Of a DNA stretch of 64,000 nt, positions 25,826 through 34,295 are shown in pieces; position 1 is the stretch's first letter, and every line of letters starts with the position of its first letter. The stretch is from Maribellus maritimus. Lineage in GTDB: Bacteria > Bacteroidota > Bacteroidia > Bacteroidales > Prolixibacteraceae. A program made the position numbers and the translations under genes. Location: the NCBI RefSeq assembly GCF_022267315.1, contig NZ_JAIKLE010000012.1, positions 62,001 to 126,000 on the forward strand. Direction: 5' to 3'. The notes beneath the pieces were generated by a model, which searched no databases, had not been told where the DNA came from, and worked only from the letters and a program-made list of their open reading frames with translations.

Positions 25826-28029
25826 ATTAGTTTAATTTTATCTTCATTGAATTCTATATTAATTTCAATTTTTCCCTCCTGCCCTATTTTTATTTCAGCC
25901 AAAATTTTACCGGCTTCGCGGCCAAATATTTTTTTAGTTATTTCTGCGGTCATTTCAATATCTCCGGAAGACAAAATATCCCCGGATTCTTTCATTGTCA
26001 GCGCATAGTCCACTTTCAGAAAGAGAAAAACAGGCGCAATAAAATCCTGCAAAAATTTCAAAATCCCTCCAAACATCATGTTTAACGGAATACTGTCATT
26101 AATTTTGCTATTGGGCAGAAAACCCAGCGGCACTTTAAAAAGCGAAATAAAAAACCAGTAAAGTGCGGTGTTTTTAGATCCGGTGAAATTGGTAAAATAG
26201 TGCAAATCTTCATCGTTGTATAAATAAGCTTTTGCAGCATTTTGAGGGCATTGAATATAAGTCGTATTAAAAACATCGGTCTCAACTTCTAATTCGAAAT
26301 TACCAGCCAGTTTTTGCCATTTTTGTTTTTTTGAATCTACTTCAACATCAATTTTTAAGCGCTGCCCCGGAATAAAATGAAATGTTTCTGAAAGAATTTC
26401 ATTTTTTGAAGGATTTACAACCACCTGGTTATTCTTTGGGAAATCAAAATTTTTCTGAGTAAAACCATTTTCTTCTTTCAGCAAATAATGACCAAAAGGA
26501 TAATCGAGTGTCACAGAACCAATGTATGGAGTTGTTTGAAACTGAAAATGCAAATGCGGATATGGCGAACGCCCAGAATTTCCACATCGTCCAATAATTT
26601 GGCCCTTTTTAACCTGGTCGCCGGGTTTTACTTCCACTGAATGAAATTTCAGATGGCTGAGTTTGGCAAACAGATAATCGTTGTGTTTTATTATCACCGT
26701 GTTCCCCCAATTGGCCTTTGTATTAATGTCGCCAATCGTATTATCTTCAACATTATTTACTGCCTCAACAACTGTCCCGTCGAAAGGCGCAAGTACTGCT
26801 TTCCCAAAACAAAAATAGTCTTCATGAAAATCGCCTGAGCCTTTAAATTGTGCCCCGTTTTTATCAGTAATCACAAAATCCCATGCATGACGCCAGGCTC
26901 CTTTGTGCGTATGTTCGCCATTGTGTCCCTGATTAATAGTCCACTCGCCATAAAACGGTAACGAAGCTGAAACCGGGTAAGCAGAAGGAAAACGTTTTAG
27001 GTTACCGGAATACAAATACAGATTTTTCTCTGGTTTCCCCAACTGAACAGGCGTTTCAACCAGTTTCTTGGGCCGCACCTCACGCAGTTTTAATGCATAC
27101 AAAAACATCAAAACAATTACGTTGAACGGCAACGAATAGGGTGAAATTTTAAATGTTAAAAATATTTGCTGTGTGCTGGTTGTAATCAAAACCACTGCAG
27201 GAAGCAACAAAATTATCCAACCGTAACTCACTCTTCCAGGAACGAGGTAATATCCGCCAAGAGCAATTGCTGTTAAAATGTAGTTGAAGCCAATAAATGT
27301 GTATCCCAGCGAATTAAATTCGATTCCTACAAGGTGATAAAAAAGATACGCGATGGAATAACCTAAAATCGACAACACGAAAGTTATCCGAGAATAAATA
27401 AGTAAACCAATGGCAATGATAATTCCGGCCAGCAAATGGGTTTGAAAGAAAATTGCACCCAGTGAATGAAAATAAATCCGAATAAACGAAGACCGAATAT
27501 GAGTTTCAAGAAAATCGTAAAAATTTACAAATGCCTGCCCGCCCAAAGCATAAAGTTCGTTGTAGGTGTAAATTCCTCGTTCACTTATATTTAAAGCCGA
27601 AAGGTCGCCCGCAGAAAGCGCGACAACCCAAATGGCTAACAAAAAAGGAACACTTAAATAGGGCAATCCGTATTTCCCCAAAACACCCTGAAAAACAACG
27701 GTTAAAAAGAACGTAAGTATGGCCGCAACCGCAATTAAAATATACAACGGCACCGATGGCTGGTAAAATAAACCAACACCCAGCCCAACCAGCAGCGCAT
27801 TAAATCCATACAAGCCGGAATTCAGAAAATATTTATTGTACCCCAGAAAACGAGCCAGTGTATTTGCAATAAAAACGGAAATCAGTCCACCAATTCCCGC
27901 ACCGTAATCAAAAAAACTGATTACAATTAAAAATGCGGCAAGTAGTTTTGATTTTGAAAAAAATACCTGCGCGTAACTGTTTAAAACCGAATCAACAATA
28001 TCTTTCCCGTTCAAGGTGTTGTTTTTCAT
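25804..28029 (-). CDS. Urea transporter domain fused to an M23-type peptidase domain
   Basis: A 741-aa fusion. Residues 25-315 are about ten transmembrane helices of a urea transporter, with the two repeated UT signatures GFNALLVGLGVG (75-86) and GFNYILTAIALG (247-258). Residues about 360-505 are a LytM/M23 metallopeptidase-like domain: HAWDF (381-385), an APFDGTV segment, LSHLK (458-461), GxxxxxGxxIGRCGNSG, and HLHFQF (492-497). The rest to 741 is a beta-rich domain of unknown kind. The first metal motif is HxxD rather than the common HxxxD, so catalysis should be tested. It starts 8 bp after the decarboxylase gene. Confidence 0.85.
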   Translation of the reverse strand: MKNNTLNGKDIVDSVLNSYAQVFFSKSKLLAAFLIVISFFDYGAGIGGLISVFIANTLARFLGYNKYFLNSGLYGFNALLVGLGVGLFYQPSVPLYILIAVAAILTFFLTVVFQGVLGKYGLPYLSVPFLLAIWVVALSAGDLSALNISERGIYTYNELYALGGQAFVNFYDFLETHIRSSFIRIYFHSLGAIFFQTHLLAGIIIAIGLLIYSRITFVLSILGYSIAYLFYHLVGIEFNSLGYTFIGFNYILTAIALGGYYLVPGRVSYGWIILLLPAVVLITTSTQQIFLTFKISPYSLPFNVIVLMFLYALKLREVRPKKLVETPVQLGKPEKNLYLYSGNLKRFPSAYPVSASLPFYGEWTINQGHNGEHTHKGAWRHAWDFVITDKNGAQFKGSGDFHEDYFCFGKAVLAPFDGTVVEAVNNVEDNTIGDINTKANWGNTVIIKHNDYLFAKLSHLKFHSVEVKPGDQVKKGQIIGRCGNSGRSPYPHLHFQFQTTPYIGSVTLDYPFGHYLLKEENGFTQKNFDFPKNNQVVVNPSKNEILSETFHFIPGQRLKIDVEVDSKKQKWQKLAGNFELEVETDVFNTTYIQCPQNAAKAYLYNDEDLHYFTNFTGSKNTALYWFFISLFKVPLGFLPNSKINDSIPLNMMFGGILKFLQDFIAPVFLFLKVDYALTMKESGDILSSGDIEMTAEITKKIFGREAGKILAEIKIGQEGKIEINIEFNEDKIKLICQNELD

Positions 28030-28037
28030 CCAAATTG

Positions 28038-29378
28038 CTATTTTTTAGGATTCATTTCGAAGCTGGTTATGGTTTCCAGTTTTTCTTTATTCCGAATAAT
28101 ATGCGTTTTACCCTCCGTGTCAATCAAAATAATATTTGGCCGGAATGTAATAAACTGCATCCACTGGGTCATATTATATGCGCCAACCCGTTCAATAACA
28201 AGCTGATCTCCAACTTTTACTGATGGAAAATTTATGGCATCGCGAATAATATCGATATTCATACAAAGCGGACCATAAATAGTAGTTTCTTCCAAAAAAT
28301 CAGAAGTTTCCTTGGTCGGAAAAACACCCAGATTATACCAGAACGTTGTAAAAAGAATGTTTACTCCGGCATCAATTACCATCAAGCGGCGGCCAATAGA
28401 CGAACGTTTGTTGGCTAAAACTGTAGTGAGTAAATAACCGGCATCGTCAATCAGTGCCCTGCCGGTTTCAAGGAAAAGAACGGGTAGATTTTCATGCGGA
28501 ATTTCCGAAGAAATCAAAGCATTTGAAATGGCTTCTGCATATTCGTCAAACGACGGACAAGTTTCCGAACCCGGCATATAAGCGCCTTTTAGCGTATTTT
28601 TTGAAGCAAAACCACCGCCCAGATCAATATACTTTAACCAGTGATCAAATTTCCGGTGAGTAGCCATATAAAGATTTGCCAGTTTTGACGCAGCAACAGC
28701 GTAAGCAGAAGCGGACATAATATACGTTCCGATGTGTGTGTGCAGCCCGATTAAATCAAGACTTTCTGCCAACATTATCCGGTTAATGGCATTCCAGGCT
28801 TCTCCGTTTTCATAATTAAAGCCAAAACGGTCCCACATCGGATAAATACCAGTGTCCATATTTACCCGGATGGCAACCCGCGCTTTCTTATTTAGTTTCC
28901 GGGAAGTTTCAATCAGTAAATACAGTTCATCAAAATGATCGATGTGAATGCAAGCATTGTGGTTTATTGCTAAGGTCAAATCTTCTTCAGACTTTTCAGG
29001 ACCATTAAACAGAATTTGTGAACCATTTACGCCCAGCGAGAGCGCCTTTTCAAATTCAAATCCTGAAACCACTTCAGCCCAAGATCCCTCATCATGAAAA
29101 ATACTGCACACAGCATCCAGATAGTTGGTTTTGTACGACCAAGCAAACTGTACTTTCGGATAGCGGGTTTCAAATGCTTGTTTTGCCTCAGCATACGTTT
29201 CCCGAATAGTTTTTTCTGAAATCACAAATACCGGTGAACCATATTGTTCCATTAATTTTGACACCGGAATTCCATCAATTTCAGAAACTGTTTTTATTTT
29301 TGAAGGCAACCCGAATTTATTGGGCATCCCTGCCGTAATTTTACTGATAAGCGGCTTTTCATATTTTAACTTTTCCAT
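28038..29378 (-). CDS. Type III PLP-dependent decarboxylase (diaminopimelate decarboxylase-like)
   Basis: A 446-aa enzyme of the alanine-racemase fold (DapDC/ornithine decarboxylase family). Lys83 in SYKTN is the PLP lysine, HTHIGT is at 213-218, the phosphate-binding GGG at 254-256, ETGR at 304-307 and the partner-subunit Cys in GPLC at 369-372. Key specificity motifs differ from true LysA: EPGR is ETGR, the residue after Cys372 is Met rather than Glu (CMNID), and the end is GAYNMTQW. It therefore probably acts on another amino acid or a carrier-bound one. It lies 11 bp after the ATP-grasp gene. Confidence 0.85.
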   Translation of the reverse strand: MEKLKYEKPLISKITAGMPNKFGLPSKIKTVSEIDGIPVSKLMEQYGSPVFVISEKTIRETYAEAKQAFETRYPKVQFAWSYKTNYLDAVCSIFHDEGSWAEVVSGFEFEKALSLGVNGSQILFNGPEKSEEDLTLAINHNACIHIDHFDELYLLIETSRKLNKKARVAIRVNMDTGIYPMWDRFGFNYENGEAWNAINRIMLAESLDLIGLHTHIGTYIMSASAYAVAASKLANLYMATHRKFDHWLKYIDLGGGFASKNTLKGAYMPGSETCPSFDEYAEAISNALISSEIPHENLPVLFLETGRALIDDAGYLLTTVLANKRSSIGRRLMVIDAGVNILFTTFWYNLGVFPTKETSDFLEETTIYGPLCMNIDIIRDAINFPSVKVGDQLVIERVGAYNMTQWMQFITFRPNIILIDTEGKTHIIRNKEKLETITSFEMNPKK

Positions 29379-29389
29379 TTTCTGTTGTT

Positions 29390-30436
29390 TTAAATTTCCT
29401 TGTTCATTGAAATTGCTGCAAATTTTTCGAGGTCAACAATCATATCGTACGAATAGCGAACAAACATTTTCCCAATTTTATAGGACGTCATTGGCTGAAC
29501 TTCCTGCCCGAGTGCTAATTTTATTAAAGCTTCCGGAATATTTTGCCCGGCCCCAACGGCCAGATAGACCCAGGCAGGGATTCTCGGATTTATCTCAATC
29601 AAATAATACTCTCCTTTGCTGGTTTTAATCATTTCCAGTTCCATGCCGCCTTTCCATTTTGTTTTCTGAATAATAGAGCGAGTGAGTTCCATCATCTTTT
29701 CGTCAGCCAGAGTGATTCCCCCCCAGGCTTTTCCTTTGTCGGTAATATATTGTTTTCGCATCGGAACTGCCGCAATTGTATTCCCTTTTCCATCGCCCAA
29801 TGCAACTACATTCACTTCAATCCCTTTTACAAATTCCTGCGCAATTACAGGGAGTCCCCATTTCGATGAAATCTTGTAAAAAGCCTGCTTTACCTGTTCT
29901 TTATTACTGGCTTCGTAAGCATCATAAAACTGGCCTTTTATCATGACAGGATAATCAAATTTGTCTTCCATGTCGGAAATCTGATTTGTACTTCCCAGGT
30001 TGATGCTTCCCGGAACTTTCACATCGTACTTTTTACCAAACTCAGGTAACTTTTCTTTTTCTCTTTCCTGAAATTGTTTCAGGTTGGGCAAAAAGGTGTG
30101 GATTCCTTTATCAAGCAACCGCTGCTCATTTTTCATAAACGAAAAAAGTTCGGCGTCGAAATTCGGAATCAGCACATCGATTTTTTCCTGTTGATGAATT
30201 TTTTCAATCCGCTCAATCAATTCGTTCGAGCCTGAAGAAGGATAAGGAATCTGAAAAATCCGGTCGCACAAACCCTCCATATAAATTCCGGGTTCAAGGT
30301 TTTCGTAAACCAACCCAATTACCCGAACATCCAACTCTTCCGATTCTTTCGCTGCGCGAATCACTGGTACTCCCGGCCCCGGATTATCTGTATTATTCAA
30401 CCCGGTAACGGCCAATGTAATTTTTGTTTTTGCCAT
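29390..30436 (-). CDS. ATP-grasp ligase
   Basis: A 348-aa enzyme with the carbamoyl-phosphate-synthase-like ATP-grasp fold. An N-terminal Rossmann-like part (TGLNNTDNPGPGVPVIRA) leads into the ATP-grasp domain (DYPVMIKGQFYDAYEASN, VIAQEFVKGIEVNVVALGD, KGGMELEMIKT, and the metal-binding YYLIEINPRIPAW). Such enzymes join a carboxylate to an amine through an acyl-phosphate. The substrates are unknown. I place the start at 30436, 7 bp after the PqqD-like gene; an in-frame upstream codon would overlap it. Confidence 0.85.
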   Translation of the reverse strand: MAKTKITLAVTGLNNTDNPGPGVPVIRAAKESEELDVRVIGLVYENLEPGIYMEGLCDRIFQIPYPSSGSNELIERIEKIHQQEKIDVLIPNFDAELFSFMKNEQRLLDKGIHTFLPNLKQFQEREKEKLPEFGKKYDVKVPGSINLGSTNQISDMEDKFDYPVMIKGQFYDAYEASNKEQVKQAFYKISSKWGLPVIAQEFVKGIEVNVVALGDGKGNTIAAVPMRKQYITDKGKAWGGITLADEKMMELTRSIIQKTKWKGGMELEMIKTSKGEYYLIEINPRIPAWVYLAVGAGQNIPEALIKLALGQEVQPMTSYKIGKMFVRYSYDMIVDLEKFAAISMNKEI

Positions 30437-30443
30437 TTTGCGA

Positions 30444-30707
30444 TTAATTAAAATCGAGCGGATCGCCCTGTTCAAGAATTTGGTGATGTTTCAGCAACGC
30501 GCAGAATTCATAAAAATCCTTCTCAAAAGTAAGGTCATCAACATCATACTTTTCAAGCATTTCCTTTTTTATAAAATCAAAATCTTTTCCTGCCTGGATA
30601 TTTTTAATCAGTTCCAGGCCAAAAGGATTCAGATTAAATGAATCGCCGGTTTTTGAATTAAAAACAAACCCGTTATTACTAATCTTTACTTCTACAGCTA
30701 TTTTCAT
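30444..30707 (-). CDS. PqqD-like (RRE-fold) small protein
   Basis: An 87-aa protein that matches the PqqD pattern: GFVFNSKTGDSFNLNPFGLELIKNIQ, then DFIKKEMLEKYDV and a C-terminal helix EKDFYEFCALLKHHQIL. PqqD-like domains form a winged helix that binds leader peptides in ribosomal-peptide pathways and hands them to modifying enzymes. I use the ATG at 30707; a longer frame extends upstream but only adds basic, unrelated residues. It is the first gene of the six-gene operon. No precursor peptide was found next to it. Confidence 0.75.
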   Translation of the reverse strand: MKIAVEVKISNNGFVFNSKTGDSFNLNPFGLELIKNIQAGKDFDFIKKEMLEKYDVDDLTFEKDFYEFCALLKHHQILEQGDPLDFN

Positions 30708-30806
30708 TTTAATGAATTTTGAACTTTTGACACCAACTCTTCTTAAAACTTGCACGTTCAGAAAACTTTTTAAGGGGATAAAAAAAATACATCTCCTGAA
30801 GTTGAT

Positions 30807-30814
30807 TACATTTG
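30807..30814 (+). promoter_or_regulatory. Candidate -7 element for the collagen-like lipoprotein
   Basis: TACATTTG fits TAnnTTTG and lies 54 bp before the ATG. It is in the divergent region shared with the PqqD operon. No good -33 element is visible. Confidence 0.4.
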
Positions 30815-30867
30815 GCATTAATATTGTTTAACACTTTTCATAATTAACCATTTTTAATTTTTTAGTC

Positions 30868-31416
30868 ATGAAAACAATAGCAAGTTTATTTTTAGTTTTA
30901 GCGTTTATCATTACAACATCGTGTGAAGGACCAGTTGGCCCTCCCGGCCCTCCCGGAGAACCAGGATTTGATGGAATAGATGCAGAAATCGGAACTGTTT
31001 TTGAAACCGATCCGATTAACTTTACTGCCGGAAATGAATATTCAGTTCTTTTCGATTTCCCAAGTAATTTTACAGTCTATAATGAGGATGTTGTTCTGGT
31101 TTATATTTTATGGGATGTTTGGGATGGCAAAGATATCTGGAGATTACTCCCTCAAACAGTTGTTATAGAAAACGACGGTGTTGTTCAGTACAATTTTGAT
31201 TATACAGTTGAGAATGTACAAATCTTTCTGGAATGGACAACATCAGAATTGCTCCCGGCAGAAACAGATAATCAAATATTCAGAATTGCAGTTCTTCCGG
31301 CGGCATCTATGCAAGACAAGTCATTTGATATAGGCAATTTTGATTCAGTAATGAAATCAATGAATAAAAATCTGAAATCGATTAAAAAAATTGATTCTTC
31401 AATACAAATGAATTGA
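30868..31416 (+). CDS. Lipoprotein with a short collagen-like stretch
   Basis: A 182-aa protein. The lipobox TTSC gives Cys19, and directly behind it come five or so Gly-X-Y triplets rich in Pro (GPVGPPGPPGEPGFDG), like bacterial collagen-like stalks. The remaining 140 residues are beta-rich (NEYSVLFDFP, VVLVYILWDVWDG, VQIFLEWTTSELLP) and end in a Lys/Ser-rich helix. The Gly-X-Y run is short, so it may be only a rigid spacer between the lipid anchor and the domain. The gene ends in a strong terminator shared with the Crp-type gene. Confidence 0.8.
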   Translation: MKTIASLFLVLAFIITTSCEGPVGPPGPPGEPGFDGIDAEIGTVFETDPINFTAGNEYSVLFDFPSNFTVYNEDVVLVYILWDVWDGKDIWRLLPQTVVIENDGVVQYNFDYTVENVQIFLEWTTSELLPAETDNQIFRIAVLPAASMQDKSFDIGNFDSVMKSMNKNLKSIKKIDSSIQMN

Positions 31417-31440
31417 TTAACAGATTAAACAATAATTCTA

Positions 31441-31474
31441 AGCCGCCCTTTCTAAAAAAGAGCGGCTTTTTATT
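31441..31474. terminator. Bidirectional intrinsic terminator
   Basis: AGCCGC (31441-31446) and GCGGCT (31462-31467) with flanking CTTT/AAAG form a stem with a T tail on the plus strand and an A-rich loop. It lies between convergent genes. Confidence 0.8.
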
Positions 31475-32165
31475 AACCTTTATGTTTTATCTCCAAAAGC
31501 CGGTTTTCATCTAAAATGGTAATTTTATTTTTTTCCATTTTAATTATACCTGCTTGCTGAAACTCCTTTAATAACCTTGAAACGCTTTCACGCGATGTTC
31601 CAATCAACGAAGCAAGTTCGGTTTGATTGATATTCAAATTAAACTCTTTTTGATTATAAACTTCGTTCCGAAAATAATAGAGTGTATTTGCCAGTCGACC
31701 GGGCAGCTGTTGTTGTACATTATTTACCAGCCGGTCGAAATAGTTCATTTCATCTTCAAAAATATACGAGATAACTTCAGTTGCAAAGGAACCATTACTT
31801 TCAAGCAGTCTGCCAAAAACATCAAGTTCGATAAAACAAACCTGAACATCGGTTATTGCAATGGCTGAAAAATAACAGTTTCCCTGTTTGTGGCTTAAAT
31901 GCTGAACACCCAGATAAGCTCCGCTTTTCGAGATATTTAAGATAAAGTCCTTTTTACCAAGACCTTTCTTCACCAGCTTTACAAAACCACTTCGTATGTA
32001 ACAAATGGAATGAGCCGGTGTATTTTCTTTAAAAAGCAATTCTCCTTTTTTAAACTCGTGCTGAGAACATCCGTCTTCTAAAACAGACAATTCATTTTGA
32101 TTCAAAATAGAAACAGCAGTCGATTTTATTGTACAACCCAAACATTTTTTTGTTCCCCGCTCCAT
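31473..32165 (-). CDS. Crp/Fnr family transcriptional regulator
   Basis: A 230-aa regulator. Residues about 30-145 are the cyclic-nucleotide-binding beta roll (FKKGELLFKENTPAHSICYIRSGFVKLV), then the long dimer helix and a C-terminal winged helix with QTELASLIGTSRESVSRLLKEFQ as the recognition motif. An N-terminal CxxC (Cys8, Cys11, in KKCLGCT) recalls Fnr-type iron-sulfur regulators, although only two clustered Cys are seen. Two direct repeats lie just upstream and suggest autoregulation. The gene is convergent with the collagen-like lipoprotein. Confidence 0.9.
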   Translation of the reverse strand: MERGTKKCLGCTIKSTAVSILNQNELSVLEDGCSQHEFKKGELLFKENTPAHSICYIRSGFVKLVKKGLGKKDFILNISKSGAYLGVQHLSHKQGNCYFSAIAITDVQVCFIELDVFGRLLESNGSFATEVISYIFEDEMNYFDRLVNNVQQQLPGRLANTLYYFRNEVYNQKEFNLNINQTELASLIGTSRESVSRLLKEFQQAGIIKMEKNKITILDENRLLEIKHKG

Positions 32166-32186
32166 TTATCTCCTTTTTTAATATGT

Positions 32187-32221
32187 AACAAATATCACAA
32201 TAAATAAGAACAAATATCACA
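32187..32221. promoter_or_regulatory. Two 13-bp direct repeats upstream of the Crp/Fnr gene
   Basis: AACAAATATCACA occurs at 32187-32199 and 32209-32221, exactly 22 bp apart. Read on the minus strand (direction of the regulator gene) each copy is TGTGATATTTGTT, starting with TGTGA like a Crp half-site. The first copy begins 22 bp before the ATG at 32165. Two helical turns of spacing put both on the same face of the DNA. They are likely operators, perhaps for the regulator itself. Confidence 0.6.
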
Positions 32222-32342
32222 CAACATTATGGACAAATGACCAGAATTAAATTTATTTTTACATTATGAAACAAGCATAAGTATTGGAGTTTGAAAATTT
32301 TGTCAAAGAATATACAATGCAAAATTCATAAAAAATTATAAA

Positions 32343-32552
32343 ATGAAAAAAGAACTGTTCTTAATTGGATATAATTTAGGCATATGGGGAATTCTGGGAT
32401 TCCTGGCCACTTTACTTTTTGGTTTTTTGACATGTTGTGCAAATTTACCATCAAAATATTTCTATGGTTCTCTTATCGCTTTTGCAATAATGGGAATTTC
32501 GATTACAACAGTTTGTGTAACTAGAGGTTGTAAAAAAATGAAAAAAAAATAG
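32343..32552 (+). CDS. Small membrane protein, 69 aa
   Basis: Two transmembrane segments (about residues 8-32 and 40-60) with a Cys pair (TCC) between them and a KKMKKK basic tail, so the C-terminus is probably cytoplasmic. There is no homology I recognise. It is divergent from the Crp/Fnr-type regulator, whose direct-repeat operators lie between the two genes, so it may be a target of that regulator. Function unknown. Confidence 0.65.
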   Translation: MKKELFLIGYNLGIWGILGFLATLLFGFLTCCANLPSKYFYGSLIAFAIMGISITTVCVTRGCKKMKKK

Positions 32553-32606
32553 TTTCCTCGATATTAACTCCTTAAACATTTTTTACGTAATTAAGATTTT
32601 AAGGTT

Positions 32607-32642
32607 AAAGAAGGCCGCATGATAATATCCTGCGGCTTTCTT
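32607..32642. terminator. Hairpin between convergent genes
   Basis: AAGAAGGCCGCA (32608-32619) pairs with TGCGGCTTTCTT (32631-32642) except for one G/T pair. The T tail is only moderate, but the position between convergent genes suits a bidirectional terminator. Confidence 0.6.
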
Positions 32643-32666
32643 GTACCTGTATCATTTTTCCGGTAT

Positions 32667-33395
32667 TTATTTTAGCTCTCTTATCCGGACCTCGATCTCT
32701 TTCTCTGTATTTAACAGCTCAACAAGTTCCCTCGTATCGGTTTCGCCAAAATGATACGGATACAAAATCTTTGGCATAAACATCCTGGCGGCATCGGCTG
32801 CCATATCCGGAGTCATTGTATAAGGCAGGTTCATTGGCAGGAATGCGATATTAATCTCCTTTAAATCTGCCATTTCAGGGATATTTTCAGTATCGCCTGC
32901 AACATAAACGTTTATATCGCCAAAATGCAAAACATATCCGTTCCCTTCTCCCTTAGGATGAAAAGGATTTCCTTCGCTTCGCACATGTTTAATGTTATAT
33001 GCGGGAACAGCATCAACGTCGATGTCAAAGTAATTTACCGAATCGCCATTTTTTAGCACTAAGCCATCCGGGTATGTCTCTTTGCACGACTCGGTCATTA
33101 CAACAACTGTGGCTTCCTTTTTTAACAGCTTAATCACGTTTACATCCAAATGGTCGCCGTGCGAATGGGTTACCAAAATCATATCAGCTTTTGGTAATGC
33201 GGAGTAATCGGCAAACATCCCCACCGGATCAATATGAATAACTTTCTCGTTAAATTCCATCATTAATGTTCCGTGGCCAATAAATGTTATCACTAAATCG
33301 CCATCCGAAGTTTTAATTGTGTCTTTATCAAACGTGGCTGCTTTTAACGAAATTCCCGCCACCAGAAGACAGATTCCAATTATTATTTTTTTCAT
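32667..33395 (-). CDS. MBL-fold metal-dependent hydrolase, exported
   Basis: A 242-aa metallo-beta-lactamase-fold protein (UlaG-like). A signal peptide precedes the domain; the metal motif THSHGDH is at 76-82, GDTENIPEM holds the Asp ligand and the final His is in YPYHFGET. The catalytic set is complete. I use the ATG at 33395, which starts the signal peptide; an upstream ATG at 33452 would add 19 unrelated residues. The substrate is unknown. Confidence 0.85.
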   Translation of the reverse strand: MKKIIIGICLLVAGISLKAATFDKDTIKTSDGDLVITFIGHGTLMMEFNEKVIHIDPVGMFADYSALPKADMILVTHSHGDHLDVNVIKLLKKEATVVVMTESCKETYPDGLVLKNGDSVNYFDIDVDAVPAYNIKHVRSEGNPFHPKGEGNGYVLHFGDINVYVAGDTENIPEMADLKEINIAFLPMNLPYTMTPDMAADAARMFMPKILYPYHFGETDTRELVELLNTEKEIEVRIRELK

Positions 33396-33515
33396 TTTTT
33401 CAGAATTAAGTTTCATTAAAGTTATAAATTTCATGGCTTCATTTGCAAGCATTTTACACCTTTACTTTTCTCTGGTTAAAAAAAGCCATATATTGTAATC
33501 CTTAAACGACTAAAA

Positions 33516-34295
33516 ATGAAAACATTAATTTTACTTTTACCAATCCTTTTCCTAGGAAATACATTTCAAACTGTGCCAGAGAAAAAACTTTCAACAAAAG
33601 TTTATGACTGGAATGCGTTGAAAATAGAAAAAACAAATTCCGGGGAGCGAAGACAGATCTTGGAAGGAAAAACAAATGCGTTGGATTACCTTGAAATTCA
33701 CGTAACTACTTTAGATCCGGGAAATGCACCTCATGCAAGCCATGTTCATACCGACATAGAAGAATTGATAATTGTAAAAGAGGGAAAGATTGAACAAAAC
33801 ATTAAGGGAGTAAAAAAGATTTTGGGACCCGGTAGTGTAATCCTGGCTTTACCAGGTGATGATCACGGGATTCAGAATGCAGGAGATACTCAGGCATCCT
33901 ATTATATCATCCGTTGGAAAGCCAACTCACAGGTTGATAAAAACGGCACAAAACAAAATGGAGGATCTGCCTTTTATGACTGGGAGAAAATTGCGTTTCA
34001 AACAACCAGCAAAGGAGGAAAACGGCAGATCATGGATCGTGAAACTTCACTGCTTTCGAATCTGGAAATGCATGTTACCACATTAAATGAGGGAGTTACC
34101 AGTCATGCTGAACATGTTCATTCCAATGAAGAAATTATTCTGATAATAAAAGGTGAGGCTGAAGAATCCATAGCCGGAACTCCTCACCGAATGGGGCCAG
34201 GTTCACTGGTTTTACTTACAGATGAAGTTCCGCACGGAATACGAAATGCAGGAAAAGGACAATGCGAATATTTTGCTTTTAAATGGGTAAAATAA
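33516..34295 (+). CDS. Bicupin, exported
   Basis: A 259-aa protein with a signal peptide and two cupin domains that are clearly internal duplicates: VYDWNALKIEKTNSGERRQI, EIHVTTLDPG, HASHVHTDIEELIIVKEG and HGIQNAG in the first; FYDWEKIAFQTTSKGGKRQI, EMHVTTLNEG, HAEHVHSNEEIILIIKG and HGIRNAG in the second. Both halves keep the His/Glu/His metal ligands. Bicupins include sugar- and ureide-acting enzymes; the substrate here is unknown. It is divergent from the MBL gene and precedes GH97. Confidence 0.85.
   Translation: MKTLILLLPILFLGNTFQTVPEKKLSTKVYDWNALKIEKTNSGERRQILEGKTNALDYLEIHVTTLDPGNAPHASHVHTDIEELIIVKEGKIEQNIKGVKKILGPGSVILALPGDDHGIQNAGDTQASYYIIRWKANSQVDKNGTKQNGGSAFYDWEKIAFQTTSKGGKRQIMDRETSLLSNLEMHVTTLNEGVTSHAEHVHSNEEIILIIKGEAEESIAGTPHRMGPGSLVLLTDEVPHGIRNAGKGQCEYFAFKWVK

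Noticed and set aside
32187-32221. CRISPR-like repeat
   Set aside because: Only two copies with a 9-nt spacer and no cas genes; an operator pair is more likely.
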